From Candidatus Obscuribacterales bacterium (GTDB lineage: Bacteria; Cyanobacteriota; Vampirovibrionia; Obscuribacterales; Obscuribacteraceae): a stretch of 37,342 nt of DNA. Shown piece after piece: positions 1 through 10,170 of the stretch. Where the stretch lies: positions 1-37,342 of the forward strand of contig JAKFUT010000306.1 of assembly GCA_021732565.1 (NCBI GenBank), in the 5' to 3' direction. Position 1 is the first letter of the stretch; the number at the start of each line of letters is the position of its first letter. The notes below the pieces were generated by a model. It had not been told where the DNA came from. It worked only from the letters and a program-made list of their open reading frames with translations, and searched no databases. A program made the translations under genes and the position numbers.

Positions 1-23
1 GTCTGGAATCTAACGGCAGCGCC

Positions 24-704
24 TCAGTAAACACCGGGAATCAAACGGTAGTTCACCTTGCTGCAATACTCTCGGTAGCCCGCCAAGTCGGTTACGAGAC
101 ATCTCTCTTCATCAACTATTCGCCAATGTAATGCCGGAAATGCCACCACTAAAACCAGCAACGCCCAATATGATCCAAGCGCAAGTGGAATCCCGATCAT
201 CAACAAGAGTGCTCCTGCATACATCGGATGGCGCACGATACCATAAAGCCCCGTTGACGAAACCTGTTGCCCTTCAGCCACTTCAATGGTGGCAGAAGCG
301 AAGCGATTCTCTTTAAATACAATGTAAAATACGATGTAGGCCAGTGAGATCAGCGCATCGCCCAGTATAGCAAGCCCAGCAGGAACGTTAGACCATCCGA
401 ACCGATGATCAAGGCCTGACACGACGGGCAGAAGGAAGAACGACATCAGAATGATGACCATGATAATGCGCTGAGCCGGTCTCCGTTCGGCCCCGGGTCC
501 GACACGCATCCTACGCTTTAACAGTTCAGGATCATTGAGGGATAAATCAATGGTGTGCAACGCCGTGGCGGTTGAAAAAACGGCAAGAAAAACCCAGGCT
601 TCCCAATAGTTCAACGTCCAGGCCGCAAGGAAAATTGGGACAGCAAAAACCAAGGGGGTAGCTAGAACTCCAAGGAAGACTTTCAGTTTAAGTTCGCTGT
701 TCAT
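24..704 (-). CDS. isoprenylcysteine carboxyl methyltransferase (ICMT)-family membrane protein
   Basis: A 226-residue polytopic membrane protein. Hydrophobic segments lie near residues 10-30, 35-52, 78-98, 108-130 and 163-190. The C-terminal half carries the family signature: GLYGIVRHPMYAG at 152-164, then DEERCL at 198-203 and an AGYREYCSKVNYRLIPG tail, as in bacterial ICMT/PEMT-like proteins. Family members transfer a methyl group from S-adenosylmethionine to a lipid or prenylated substrate in the membrane. The bacterial homologues are mostly uncharacterised, so the substrate is unknown. The ATG at 704 has no close Shine-Dalgarno sequence. The gene is divergent from mqo and ends with TGA 24 bases from the window edge, so it is complete. 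Confidence 0.88.
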   Translation of the reverse strand: MNSELKLKVFLGVLATPLVFAVPIFLAAWTLNYWEAWVFLAVFSTATALHTIDLSLNDPELLKRRMRVGPGAERRPAQRIIMVIILMSFFLLPVVSGLDHRFGWSNVPAGLAILGDALISLAYIVFYIVFKENRFASATIEVAEGQQVSSTGLYGIVRHPMYAGALLLMIGIPLALGSYWALLVLVVAFPALHWRIVDEERCLVTDLAGYREYCSKVNYRLIPGVY

Positions 705-1075
705 GCTATATAAAGATACCTTGCCGGGCTAAATTGTTTCACTGAGCGTTCAAACTCAGTAATACATTCAGAATCCGGGAGGCCGTAACAGACTGTTGCT
801 CTGTTGCTGCATTGATGAGCCGCACCTGAAAATGTGGTTCAGAATTGTTCAGACCACCGGAGTGCCCCGGGATACAAGGCTCGTCTTCGAACCCGGTGGA
901 CATGGCTCCGGAGTCGACCATTTTCGTTGGAGCGAGTAGAATCTCTCAGCATACAAACCCAAGCATCAGCAACGTGACCCTATGTTAGAGTTATCGTCGC
1001 GATGCACCCACAACAGATGTCATTGGATGTGCCAACAATGGCTGAGAGTACAGAGCCTATAGGGATAATGAACAT
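705..1075. other. divergent intergenic region between the ICMT-family gene and mqo
   Basis: This stretch of 371 bases must hold the promoters of both flanking genes. An AGGGAT about nine bases before the ATG at 1076 is the likely ribosome binding site of mqo. A 60-codon open frame on the minus strand (739-921) has no ribosome binding site and no recognisable features, so I do not call it a gene. I could not pick promoter boxes with confidence. Confidence 0.4.
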
Positions 1076-2572
1076 ATGACTTCCAAGAATCGCATAGTAG
1101 TACAAACTGATGTTGCCATTATTGGGGCCGGAATCATGAGTGCAACACTTGCGGTGCTGCTGAAGGAATTGAATCCGAAGCTGAAGGTGCATGTCTTCGA
1201 GAGGCTAGACAAGGTTGCCCAAGAAAGCTCTAACGCCTGGAACAATGCTGGCACAGGACATGCAGCACTCTGCGAATTAAATTACACACCCGAAAAATCC
1301 GATGGCACCATTGAAATCGCCAAGGCTCTACAGATAAATACCGAGTTTGATCTTTCTCGTCAGTTTTGGGCCTATTTGGTAAGCAAGGGCTTAATCAAGA
1401 ATCCGCAGACTTTCATTCACTCCGTGCCACACTACAGCTTCGTACGTGGAGAGGAGAATGCCGCATATTTGAAAAAACGGTTTCAGGCTCTATCTACCCA
1501 CCATTGTTTTAAGGGTATCGAATTCTCGGACGACAAGAAACAGATCGAGCAATGGCTTCCGCTTGTGATGGAGGGTCGTGATACCAAAGAGGTCGTGGCA
1601 GCAACTCGCATGATAACAGGCACCGACGTCAATTACGGAACACTCACAAAGCTTCTCCTTGATTCACTATGGGGCACGGAAGGATTCACCATTGATTTTT
1701 TCTTGCGCATACAAGACTTGGATCGAGACGGGGATTTTTGGAAACTCGACCTCAGAGACGAGAGAACCGGTGATCATCGATACGTTAAAGCAAAATACGT
1801 ATTCATTGGTGCGGGCGGTGGATCTCTGCCGTTATTGCAGAAGTCGGGCATACCCGAAGCACGCGGCTATGCCGGGTTTCCCGTAAGTGGAATATGGCTT
1901 CGTTGCGACAAGAATGAGCTTTCGGATCGCCATCATGCAAAGGTTTACGGCAAGGCTTCTGTCGGATCGCCGCCCATGTCTGTGCCTCATCTTGATTCGC
2001 GCCATGTAGACGGTCAGTCTTCGTTACTGTTCGGACCGTACGCCGGTTTTTCAACTAAATTCTTGAAACACGGCTCTTATCTCGATCTCATCAGCTCTGT
2101 CGACCCGGAAAACTTATTGCCACTTTTGGCGGTGGGCAGAGACAATATGGCACTGACGGAATATTTGATCGGGCAGGTGCTCGAGTCGCCTGAGGAGCGC
2201 TTTGCTTTGCTGCGCGAATTCTTCCCGAAAGCCGAACAACACGATTGGCGCCTTGTAGTTGCAGGGCAACGTGTGCAAATCGTGAAAAAGGATCCGCAGC
2301 GTGGTGGCATACTACAGTTCGGCACGGAGATTGTAAGTGCCTCCGACGGCTCGCTTGCAGCGCTGCTTGGAGCATCGCCCGGCGCCTCCGTCGCAGTCTG
2401 GATCATGCTCGACGTGCTCAAACGTTGCTTTGGCGCCGAAGTGCAAAATGGTTGGTCTCGCAAACTGGGCGAAATGATTCCTTCATATGGTCACTCATTG
2501 ATCGAGGACTCGGAACTGTGCCATAAATTGCGTGCCGACACCGCCGCTACCCTTAAAATCCAAAATGTATAG
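1076..2572 (+). CDS. mqo: malate:quinone oxidoreductase
   Basis: This FAD-dependent peripheral membrane enzyme oxidises malate to oxaloacetate and passes the electrons to the quinone pool, replacing or complementing NAD-dependent malate dehydrogenase in the TCA cycle. At 498 residues it has the usual family length. The N-terminus has the dinucleotide-binding motif [11 protein letters not shown] (13-23), followed by the acidic end of the second strand (VFERLD). The NNAGTGHAA segment near 56-64 is typical of MQO. The C-terminal GASPGAS...ML..LKRCF block, around residues 434-453, is also diagnostic. The start is the ATG at 1076, with AGGGAT upstream. The gene stands alone, with non-coding DNA on both sides. 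I see nothing missing or truncated. Confidence 0.97.
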   Translation: MTSKNRIVVQTDVAIIGAGIMSATLAVLLKELNPKLKVHVFERLDKVAQESSNAWNNAGTGHAALCELNYTPEKSDGTIEIAKALQINTEFDLSRQFWAYLVSKGLIKNPQTFIHSVPHYSFVRGEENAAYLKKRFQALSTHHCFKGIEFSDDKKQIEQWLPLVMEGRDTKEVVAATRMITGTDVNYGTLTKLLLDSLWGTEGFTIDFFLRIQDLDRDGDFWKLDLRDERTGDHRYVKAKYVFIGAGGGSLPLLQKSGIPEARGYAGFPVSGIWLRCDKNELSDRHHAKVYGKASVGSPPMSVPHLDSRHVDGQSSLLFGPYAGFSTKFLKHGSYLDLISSVDPENLLPLLAVGRDNMALTEYLIGQVLESPEERFALLREFFPKAEQHDWRLVVAGQRVQIVKKDPQRGGILQFGTEIVSASDGSLAALLGASPGASVAVWIMLDVLKRCFGAEVQNGWSRKLGEMIPSYGHSLIEDSELCHKLRADTAATLKIQNV

Positions 2573-3045
2573 CAAGCAATGTTTTTCCAAATGTTCGTTA
2601 CAGGAGGCTGTCACGTCTGGTTGATGCTTCGCGCGGTTTGTGCTTATCAGGAATCCAGCCACGGGAAGTTACTTAAGTGTCTCTCATTTCTGTTTCCAGT
2701 CTTTTGGAGTCGATGTCGATTGAGTTTCCATTACTGAAAAAACAGCAGCGTTCTGAAATCGCAAATTGCAGGCACCAATCCCCGGTGCCGCAGAAAATCG
2801 AGAACTTTGTTTGTTTCCCGCCGGGCCAATCAAGTTTGGAGTCAAGGCAAATTGTAATGGGGGCTTGCATGACTTGCTGAATGGCATACTAAGTATGGCA
2901 GGGAGGAGTTCGTGAGGAGCCATTCTTCGCGAAATTCTCACAAACGGGGTTGTGGGGCAGAGAGCACTGCGATATAATCGCTTTACATCCGTCAGGCCAG
3001 TGACGGCGGCAAGTGTTTGCATGCTTTTTTTTGCCCACTTCTGAG
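2573..3045. other. non-coding stretch between mqo and the first giant protein gene
   Basis: About 470 bases. Short open frames exist on both strands (for example 2677-2880 plus and 2673-3022 minus), but none has a ribosome binding site or a recognisable product. No strong terminator hairpin follows mqo. The region presumably contains the promoter of the giant gene that starts at 3046 or 3013. Confidence 0.35.
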
Positions 3046-6000
3046 ATGCGAGGTATCACATTGAGCCGTGACGTACTGTTGCTCCTATGCTTCCAGCTTA
3101 TTTCTTCGATCAACTGCGCAAGCGCGCAACAATCCCAGTCCATTACGCCATCGAGCCAGGCGGGTGCTGGAAGCGGGTCGATAAGCACACATCCCGGGCC
3201 GACAAATGTGTCAAGCCAGGTCACCGTCATAGATTCCACTGCACTCTCAACTCAACAGAACCTGAACATTGCATCAGGGCACACGTTACTAATTAACTTT
3301 TCCAAGAGCGACGCTGTTAATGTTCCTGGCAGCATCGTTAATAACGGATCAATTTATGCATTCTCCAACAACACCCTCAATTCAGCGGCGACATTTGCTG
3401 CATCGAATATTACCAATAATCAAGGTGCGACGATTTCCACAATCATTCCTGCAAGTCTGCTTAACACGGTAGGCGTAACTCATGCATTAAGCCTGCAACT
3501 TATTGCCAGCGGGAACATCTCAAACTTCGGCATCATCAACAGTGCAAATAACCTTTCAATGATCGCTGGAGGGCAGATTATTAATGCTCTGCCTGCGGGA
3601 GTTTCAGGGACTGCACCGGTGATGCAGGCATTGAACAACATAAACATTGTCTCTATGACGGGTCAGATCATTAATAGCGGCTCCATAAGTGCTGTCGGCA
3701 ATATAAATGTAAGCAACGTACTTAACGCTCAAATCGCGAGCACCTTGCAGCAATCGGCCTCAGTCCAGACCATTCTGTCAAATGTTCTCAATGCATCATT
3801 GAATAGCGCAACATCGAGTCAACTCCTGGCCAATACGTCATCTGTTCTAACCTCTATAGATAACACTGGTGGGCTGATCTCGAGTGCCACGGGTAATATC
3901 AATATCGGCGTTGACGCAGTGACTTCGATATCAACTACGATTCAAGACACGTCTGCGGGCTTTATTGCAATTTCGAACGAAGGTGGCCAAATTCTTGCTC
4001 CGGTGGGTTCCATAAACGTTGGCTCCGCCAGAACATCCACGAACATCGAGCTTTCAGGGGGTGAAGTTCAAGCGCTATCAATAAATTTCACCGCACCTTC
4101 CGGAATAATCGACAGCCATGCTGATAGATACATCGGCATAATAAATGCTTCAGCGGATGCTGCTTACATAGGCGCGGCGAGCGGTCAGCTGGATCTGGGC
4201 ATCATTTGCCTGAAAGGAGATCCTTACTATTACAACGACAAAGGCAGTGTCGTTTTGCATGGCACTCTGACCGCAAATGAACGTATTTCAATATACTCTG
4301 CCGGTTCCATAACCGGTGACATATCATTGATTTCAGCCCCTGAAATTTGGATGGAAGCAGGGGTCTCGATTACACCTCCTCCTCCGAAGGGGCATTTTGT
4401 CGGCAAAGTATTCGTTCCCGATAATCCTGCCGATCCGCGCACTGTTAACGGTAACCGCTTCACGGATCAATTTCTGATCATCAGTGGACCTAACGGTGCA
4501 GCAGGCGACATCAAATTTACAGGCGACGGGATGCAGATTCAAACGAGCGGTCCCGGCGGTTTCGTTGAAATGATAGCCCACAACGGAAGCATCGCGATAC
4601 CGACTAATGCCACCATAAGTTCAAGCTACATATACATGAAATCGGATGGGTCGATAGATATCAATTCCGGTGCGAAGCTCCAAAGCCCAAATCATATACA
4701 AGACGGGCTCTCTGCGTTCATCCTCAATGCCAATGGAGGAACCTTTACGCTTGCAGATGGTGCATCGATCGTGACGCCGATTGGAGGATACATCACGGCA
4801 AGCAAAGACGTCATTATAAACGGAAAAATAGATCCTGTGACAGTTGGTTTTTCCAGCGGCAGTGGTAACTATCAATTTGGTGCATCGAGTGAACTGAAAG
4901 CCACGTATGTTCTAATAGACGATAAACTGGCTGCCAATGTCCCTGCAAAGATTACCAACGATGGCAAATTTGAGGTAGGTCAGGTCCAAACCTATTATGA
5001 TGCCAACGGAAATTCCATCTCCCTTGAGCTTGCAGGAGGTGGCACTTACCAGAGCGCAGGCAGCGGCTCGTTCTCAGCTGATAGCGTCGGACTCACTCTT
5101 TCAGGCGGTACTTTCACTGCAGACGCATTGATGTTTACTAGCCATAAAGAAGTGACTGTGTCTAATGCAACCTTGCAGACTAAGTCAATAACATTTTCAG
5201 GTACCACAGTTGATTGGCAACCAGGCGCGAAAATTCAGATCGAACAAGACGGTCATGTAAACGTCACTGCCGATGAGTTTAAGTTCTCCGGATCACAAAA
5301 TTTTTCTGCAGATATGCAGATCAAGAACTTTACGCCCGGAGCAGATCTAAAATTGGAACCGGTTAGTGGAGCGCAGTTAAGCGCCGATGCATTCTATATT
5401 GCAGCTGACGGAGACTTGTCGTTGTCCGGCATCAGTAATTTCGGCGCGAGCCCATTGCAAATTTCCGTCGCAAATAAGATCACAAGCTCAGCAGATGCTT
5501 TGGTTTCAGGACCACTGCAAATCTGGTTCAGCGATGGTTCTGCAGCGTCATTGCCGTCCAACATAACTGCGGCCGATTCCATCGCAGTGGATAGCGCGAG
5601 TTCCCTTCAGTTTGTCCGCAGCAGTACACTCAATTCGCCGAACACTTATATCAGTGCCCAAGACGTCGGATTAGCCAGCAATGTGGCGTTGAGCAACAGC
5701 ACCGGACCAATCTCGTTTAGTGCTTCTACATTTACAGCAGAATCAGGCTCACGGATCACTGCCGCTTCTGTTGCAATTAATGTCAGCGACGGAATTAGCT
5801 TTGGTGACAACGTATCGTTGAGGGCGAACGACGCCATGGGATACGGTCTGCAATTCGCTGGTGATAAATTGTTTGCAGGCAAAGACTTAAACCTGTTTTC
5901 AAACTCTCAGATGAGTTTATATGCGGTGACGGACGTCGCGGTGGATACCGGACTCAGGGTGAATGCCGGCAGCGACTTCCTTCTTGCAGGCAGTAGTGTC

Positions 6001-8364
6001 AATATCGGCGCAAACGCCAATATTATCGCTGGTGGCTTTATAAGTGCGCACGCTGACAATCAGCTCACGCTCGGGCCCAACCTGGTAATCATAAATTCTG
6101 GACCGCTCGCCCAGTTCGTCTCCCTTGATGCAGGAATAGACACCAGCACCACAATCGCTAACATACTTGTCTCAAGCGGCACAATTACGGCACCGGAAGT
6201 TGACCTATATGTCACCGGTAACGAAGTCAATCTGAAGTTTGCAGCGAATGTTTTCAGCAGCGGTGCTGTCATTATTGCAGCGGAGGCGAATAGTAAAGCC
6301 TCCATTGTCCTCGGATCTCCGAGCCTTGCCGGTACGAATGTTGATATTCAAGCTATCGCGTATTCCGATGCCGGACAGTCTGCAATAAAAATTCAGCCAA
6401 GTTCTTCAATTAATTCGACATCTTCCCTATCCATTTCGGGACCGCAACTGCTTATCGAACAGAATGCTTCACTGATTGCGCAAAAATTGCAAGTCGACAT
6501 TACACAAACTATCGAAGTTCAAGATGGTGCTAGTATTGCCATCACAGGCGATGCTAAACTTTCAGCGGGCACCGATTTTCGGATCAGCAGCGCATTTCTC
6601 GCCGCATTTGCCATGAAGTTAGAAGCGGGTACAGCCGGTACCGGATCAATCTTCATTACTGATTCGTTTCTCACTGGTACAAAAGATTCTTCAATGACAG
6701 CCACCGGAGCTATTGGATTCGACCGCAGTGGACTACAGCAACACTTTCTTGATATTAGTGCTCCTGCAATCATTTTCGACAAGCTCACTCTTGCCGAAGG
6801 TTCCCAATTCAAATTCTCAGGAAGTTATGCCGGCTTACTTTCAAGTTCCGCTCCGATGTTGCTCACGCTGGACGGCAGTGTGAATGGCAAATCTGTAAGT
6901 CCTGTAACGGTATCTGGCTCAGCGTTAGTAAATGGCAGCGCTTTCTTAACGGTCTTGGTTGGTGTTAGTCCAACTGCACCCGCGAAGGCGGCGGCTCCAC
7001 CAGCAACGCCGTCTCCGGATTTGGGTCTCCCCTCTATCGGAGCCGTCGCTACGATACCGGTATCTCAATCAAGTACGATTGCTTCCACAGATGTCGTGCC
7101 AAATAGATTTCCCGTCGATCAGGCTGGCGACAATGCAGCCAACGATTCTCCGCAGGACGGTGTCGCTAGCAGAGAACAGGAACCAGACGGATTGAATGGA
7201 ACGCTAACGTCAGTGAAAATACCGACGACGACCGGCACGCAGGATCTTAAGAATGCGTGGAAAATTGGAAGCGGTGTTGCAGCAGTTGCTGTAGCAGGCC
7301 CTGAATTACTAGGCGTCGCTGCCGGTGAAGTTGTGGGAACAGCTGCCATATTCACCACTATCACAGCCGGCTCCAAACTCATTGGTGCTGTCAAAAACAT
7401 CAATGACGGCATTAACAATGGTGACAAAGAGAAAGGAGAAGCACCTAAGAAAGCGGCTGAGGTGGCAGAGAATTTTTCCAACGTCGCCGAAGTACTAAAG
7501 GACGTCTCTGAGTTATCCTTGACAGAAAGCATGAAAATGGCTCGGGATAAACTCGTGGACAGCATTGCCGAATTGTTTCAGCCTGTGGATGCGGATAACG
7601 ACTATAAAAACCCGCTTATTCCTGTTCCCTCGCTAGGACCAATTCCTTCGAAGCTACCTGGTCCGCAAATGCCGGAATTGGCTCAACCTCCGGGTCTAAA
7701 CCAACGGCAGCCTAATGCAAACTCCACGCCAGGGTTTGCATCAATCAAGCCGACGAATACTGGTAATCACTTACTCAATATCATGAACGGCTTTATAAAT
7801 AACCTCAGCCCCGAGGGGCTTCCGACGTCTGGCGTATGGGATTCTCCGTCCCATTATGTGCCAGTTGCCTACGTGAGTTCGGCCAGCAGATTCTCAAGCA
7901 TCCTTATTCATCCCGAAAAGGATCAGCAAATCATTCATGGTGCAGGGGCTACTATTCGCGTCGCGAAAGGAGCGGTGGTAGCCGTGGCATTTACTGACAG
8001 AAGCCTCGCTGTCCTTAACTTGCATGATGAGCACGCGGGTAGTGTTGCTATATGTGGAGATCAATTTACCATCGATGTTCCCCCGGGACAACAGCTAGTC
8101 ATCGGAGAGTCGGCGGAGGCAGACATTCGCACAGTCCAACCTATTGCGAAGCTTCCGTTGAGAAAGGAACAGATCATTAGTTCCATCGGCAATGTTCACA
8201 TGTATAAGTCGGAATTCTCTCATGCTGTCTGCATGACAAAAGTGCCACCTGTGCAGTGTTTGCGCAATAGTAGCGACGCAGCGGAGAAAAGAGCGATGCG
8301 CAAAATGCAAAAGACTGCGGCGGCACTGCAGATGGTGACGGCAAGACGAGGGGCCTATCGCTAA
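3046..8364 (+). CDS. giant secreted beta-repeat protein with FecR-like C-terminal module
   Basis: A secreted protein of 1772 residues from the ATG at 3046. The frame is also open from a GTG at 3013, which would add 11 residues. I prefer the ATG because it opens a clean signal peptide, MRGITLSRDVLLLLCFQ...CASA; neither start has a good ribosome binding site. Up to about residue 1310 it is Ser/Asn/Gly-rich short beta strands (ITNNG, GSI, ISS patterns), as in beta-helical adhesins. A Pro/Ala linker follows (bases 6970-7050), then a small-residue hydrophobic stretch (7270-7400), a charged helical part and a Pro-rich linker (7610-7700). The last 160 residues hold a FecR-like beta module (VAKGAVVAV...LAVLNLHD...PGQQLVIGES) and a tail ending TAAALQMVTARRGAYR. 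The same module and tail end the giant protein at 25929-37342. A surface or periplasmic role is inferred; the function is unknown. Confidence 0.82.
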   Translation: MRGITLSRDVLLLLCFQLISSINCASAQQSQSITPSSQAGAGSGSISTHPGPTNVSSQVTVIDSTALSTQQNLNIASGHTLLINFSKSDAVNVPGSIVNNGSIYAFSNNTLNSAATFAASNITNNQGATISTIIPASLLNTVGVTHALSLQLIASGNISNFGIINSANNLSMIAGGQIINALPAGVSGTAPVMQALNNINIVSMTGQIINSGSISAVGNINVSNVLNAQIASTLQQSASVQTILSNVLNASLNSATSSQLLANTSSVLTSIDNTGGLISSATGNINIGVDAVTSISTTIQDTSAGFIAISNEGGQILAPVGSINVGSARTSTNIELSGGEVQALSINFTAPSGIIDSHADRYIGIINASADAAYIGAASGQLDLGIICLKGDPYYYNDKGSVVLHGTLTANERISIYSAGSITGDISLISAPEIWMEAGVSITPPPPKGHFVGKVFVPDNPADPRTVNGNRFTDQFLIISGPNGAAGDIKFTGDGMQIQTSGPGGFVEMIAHNGSIAIPTNATISSSYIYMKSDGSIDINSGAKLQSPNHIQDGLSAFILNANGGTFTLADGASIVTPIGGYITASKDVIINGKIDPVTVGFSSGSGNYQFGASSELKATYVLIDDKLAANVPAKITNDGKFEVGQVQTYYDANGNSISLELAGGGTYQSAGSGSFSADSVGLTLSGGTFTADALMFTSHKEVTVSNATLQTKSITFSGTTVDWQPGAKIQIEQDGHVNVTADEFKFSGSQNFSADMQIKNFTPGADLKLEPVSGAQLSADAFYIAADGDLSLSGISNFGASPLQISVANKITSSADALVSGPLQIWFSDGSAASLPSNITAADSIAVDSASSLQFVRSSTLNSPNTYISAQDVGLASNVALSNSTGPISFSASTFTAESGSRITAASVAINVSDGISFGDNVSLRANDAMGYGLQFAGDKLFAGKDLNLFSNSQMSLYAVTDVAVDTGLRVNAGSDFLLAGSSVNIGANANIIAGGFISAHADNQLTLGPNLVIINSGPLAQFVSLDAGIDTSTTIANILVSSGTITAPEVDLYVTGNEVNLKFAANVFSSGAVIIAAEANSKASIVLGSPSLAGTNVDIQAIAYSDAGQSAIKIQPSSSINSTSSLSISGPQLLIEQNASLIAQKLQVDITQTIEVQDGASIAITGDAKLSAGTDFRISSAFLAAFAMKLEAGTAGTGSIFITDSFLTGTKDSSMTATGAIGFDRSGLQQHFLDISAPAIIFDKLTLAEGSQFKFSGSYAGLLSSSAPMLLTLDGSVNGKSVSPVTVSGSALVNGSAFLTVLVGVSPTAPAKAAAPPATPSPDLGLPSIGAVATIPVSQSSTIASTDVVPNRFPVDQAGDNAANDSPQDGVASREQEPDGLNGTLTSVKIPTTTGTQDLKNAWKIGSGVAAVAVAGPELLGVAAGEVVGTAAIFTTITAGSKLIGAVKNINDGINNGDKEKGEAPKKAAEVAENFSNVAEVLKDVSELSLTESMKMARDKLVDSIAELFQPVDADNDYKNPLIPVPSLGPIPSKLPGPQMPELAQPPGLNQRQPNANSTPGFASIKPTNTGNHLLNIMNGFINNLSPEGLPTSGVWDSPSHYVPVAYVSSASRFSSILIHPEKDQQIIHGAGATIRVAKGAVVAVAFTDRSLAVLNLHDEHAGSVAICGDQFTIDVPPGQQLVIGESAEADIRTVQPIAKLPLRKEQIISSIGNVHMYKSEFSHAVCMTKVPPVQCLRNSSDAAEKRAMRKMQKTAAALQMVTARRGAYR

Positions 8365-8414
8365 GTTGTAGTACTACATAAAGGCAGATATACTTTGGCG
8401 GTGGTAGTGGTATA

Positions 8415-8693
8415 TTGCTCGTCCTTCGCCCCCCAGAAAGCGGCTCAATGCACCGCATTGTGCCGGGCGCGACCTACGAATACTATGTTTCTTGCAAAGC
8501 GAATGGTGATGTGGCTTCCCCCGTAGCACCTCAGCCTAAGTACCTGATTCTGCCTATATCAGGAGGCGCGGCAATCACTGACGGGAAGGGTGTTCAAGAA
8601 CTTCGATGTAATCAAACCGTAGTTCTGAGCCGACCCGTTCAGACGAAGGAGCTCCTCCCTGATAATTCACACAAGGAACGAGTTATCGACTAG
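8415..8693 (+). pseudogene. 5'-truncated copy of the secreted-protein gene at 10581-11225
   Basis: From about 8433 to the stop at 8693 the translation matches the last 86 residues of the protein at 10581-11225. Both copies share PESGSMH, YYVSC, SGGAAITDG, GVQELRCN and a KERVID end. By eye about 62 of 86 residues are identical, and the homologous blocks are both 261 bp long with no indel. The first ~128 residues of the intact protein, including its signal peptide, have no counterpart here; similarity stops abruptly at the CCAGAAAGC motif. A TTG at 8415 opens the frame, but without the signal peptide a functional secreted product is unlikely. It lies 50 bases after the giant gene and may be transcribed from it. 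Confidence 0.75.
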
Positions 8694-8785
8694 AGAACTA
8701 CCGATGGTTTGTGCTGCTTTCAACCGCCTTGTAGTTGTTTGAGAAAGCTGCACATGAATTGAGCAAACTGAAAATGTTGATCCAT

Positions 8786-9034
8786 TTATGGTTGGCGCTT
8801 ATAAGCTCCATGAGCGAGTGTGGCAACCTGAAGAGCTGCAGCGGTCACCAGCATTTTTTCTCTGACCGAAGCAAAATCCTTTTCACTACTCGAAATAAGC
8901 TCTTTGTTGATTTCCGTCATGACACTGATCAAGGGGAACTCAGTCACGTGCGCCATAACTCCGTCACAAAATCGACGCTTGAAAGTTTTCGGTTCCACGA
9001 ATGGTTGCCGCCTGAACCACGGTAGAAGAATTGA
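8786..9034 (-). pseudogene. decayed C-terminal tail of the giant FecR-module protein family
   Basis: On the minus strand this frame reads FKRR...DGVMAHVTEFPLISV, then KMLVTAAALQVATLAHGAYKRQP and stops at 8786. It lines up with the ends of both giant proteins: KMQKTAAALQMVTARRGAYR in the gene ending at 8364, and VLKVAAALFQVTGRRGAY preceded by SVITSEFSVIAL in the gene ending at 25929. An in-frame TGA at 9035-9037 interrupts it, and the upstream FecR-like domain is not recognisable, so only the last ~70 codons survive. A GTG at 8998 could start a short peptide, but there is no ribosome binding site. Orientation is opposite to the adjacent giant gene and the same as the distant one. Confidence 0.65.
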
Positions 9035-9054
9035 TCAGAGGTCCGCCATCGTAA

Positions 9055-9067
9055 TTTGATCATCAAA
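9055..9067. promoter_or_regulatory. 13-bp palindrome upstream of the methyltransferase gene
   Basis: TTTGAT-C-ATCAAA is a perfect inverted repeat about 95 bases before the ATG at 9163. Its size and position would suit a transcription factor operator. A palindrome this short can arise by chance, so this is only a candidate. Confidence 0.2.
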
Positions 9068-9162
9068 AGCAATCGAATCCGAGGGCGAAGTAGTTTGCAA
9101 AATGCTCACGGTCTCCTCACGGTCAAAGCCTATGCTTATGCCACGTGACCAGGAGAATGAAA

Positions 9163-10170
9163 ATGAACCAAATAATAACACGGGAGACACTCCGGAAATT
9201 CTCCCAGATGAGTAATGCAGAAGCCTATGTTGAAGCGTTTCACAGGCGATTGATGAGGCCTCTTCCAGAGTCCTACACCACAGGCGAATACTGGGGCAGC
9301 ACGAGTCGTGCAGACTTTTATCCTTGCTTGAGAGAGAGCTTGACTGAGCTTAGCTTGAAGAAAGGAATTAAGGTTCTCGACGTTGGAGCCGGTTCCGGCG
9401 AAATGATTGATCATGTGCTGAGAGACTTTACCGCAGTCATATCGGCTGTGGAACCAAATCCACTCATGCTGCGAAGCTATCTTGAAGCACTGAACCGGCA
9501 TCCGAAATTAAAGGTGAACGAGACATACCAGGGGACTATCCAAAGTTTGTATGAGGGACAACCAGAAGAGGCGTGGCTAAAGAATTTACAGCATCAAGAT
9601 ATGGTGCTGGCGTCTCACATGATCTACGGATTGACCTCTTCAACCAGCAAGATCGACATAAATCCGCACGAGGATCTGATGACTTTTTTATCGGCAATGT
9701 ATGAAAAACTGGACGTAGACGGCATTCTTTTTATCGTGTACACCGTGGGAGAGAATACGGTTTTCGGTGAATCAGCAGCGCACTACTTGGGGCAAGTGAA
9801 TGGCATCTTTGAGAGAAACGTACGACAGATCTGGAAAGTCCGCGCTGATTTACTGGAACATGCAGGCGCCCGAATACGGCTGGAAGAGCGTTTCCCTAAC
9901 TACAATTGCCGATTTTCGACCAGGCGAGTCGACTCTTCGGTTTACGGAGACACTGTGGATGACATCGCTTCATATTGCATCCTTGGCGAGCTAACACAAA
10001 TTGACGGAAACCCGTTTGATATCAACCGAATGCGGCACCACTTCGAGTTCCTTGAAGTGCATGGCAAAGAGTTCAACCTGCGCAAAGTGATCGGAGGTAA
10101 TCGAGACGGAATGCTGACGGTTTCGTCACCGCAGGTCATTTGCAAGATAAAGAAATGCAGTAAACCTTAG
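9163..10170 (+). CDS. class I SAM-dependent methyltransferase, substrate unknown
   Basis: A soluble protein of 335 residues. The start is set by AGGAG at 9151-9155, seven bases before the ATG at 9163; the frame is also open from a GTG at 9145, but that lies before the ribosome binding site. Motif I, VLDVGAGSG (71-79), binds the methionine part of S-adenosylmethionine. The acidic residue of EPNP (97-100) is the expected ribose-binding position at the end of strand 2. A hydrophobic strand ending FIVYTVGEN is consistent with the later core strands. There is no signal peptide. The N- and C-terminal extensions give no clue to the substrate; small-molecule methyltransferases of the histamine N-methyltransferase type have a similar size and layout. 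It lies between two copies of the small secreted-protein gene and is followed by ~400 non-coding bases. Confidence 0.85.
   Translation: MNQIITRETLRKFSQMSNAEAYVEAFHRRLMRPLPESYTTGEYWGSTSRADFYPCLRESLTELSLKKGIKVLDVGAGSGEMIDHVLRDFTAVISAVEPNPLMLRSYLEALNRHPKLKVNETYQGTIQSLYEGQPEEAWLKNLQHQDMVLASHMIYGLTSSTSKIDINPHEDLMTFLSAMYEKLDVDGILFIVYTVGENTVFGESAAHYLGQVNGIFERNVRQIWKVRADLLEHAGARIRLEERFPNYNCRFSTRRVDSSVYGDTVDDIASYCILGELTQIDGNPFDINRMRHHFEFLEVHGKEFNLRKVIGGNRDGMLTVSSPQVICKIKKCSKP

Noticed and set aside
739..921. 60-codon minus-strand open frame between the ICMT-family gene and mqo
   Set aside because: No ribosome binding site, no recognisable pattern; the length is expected by chance.
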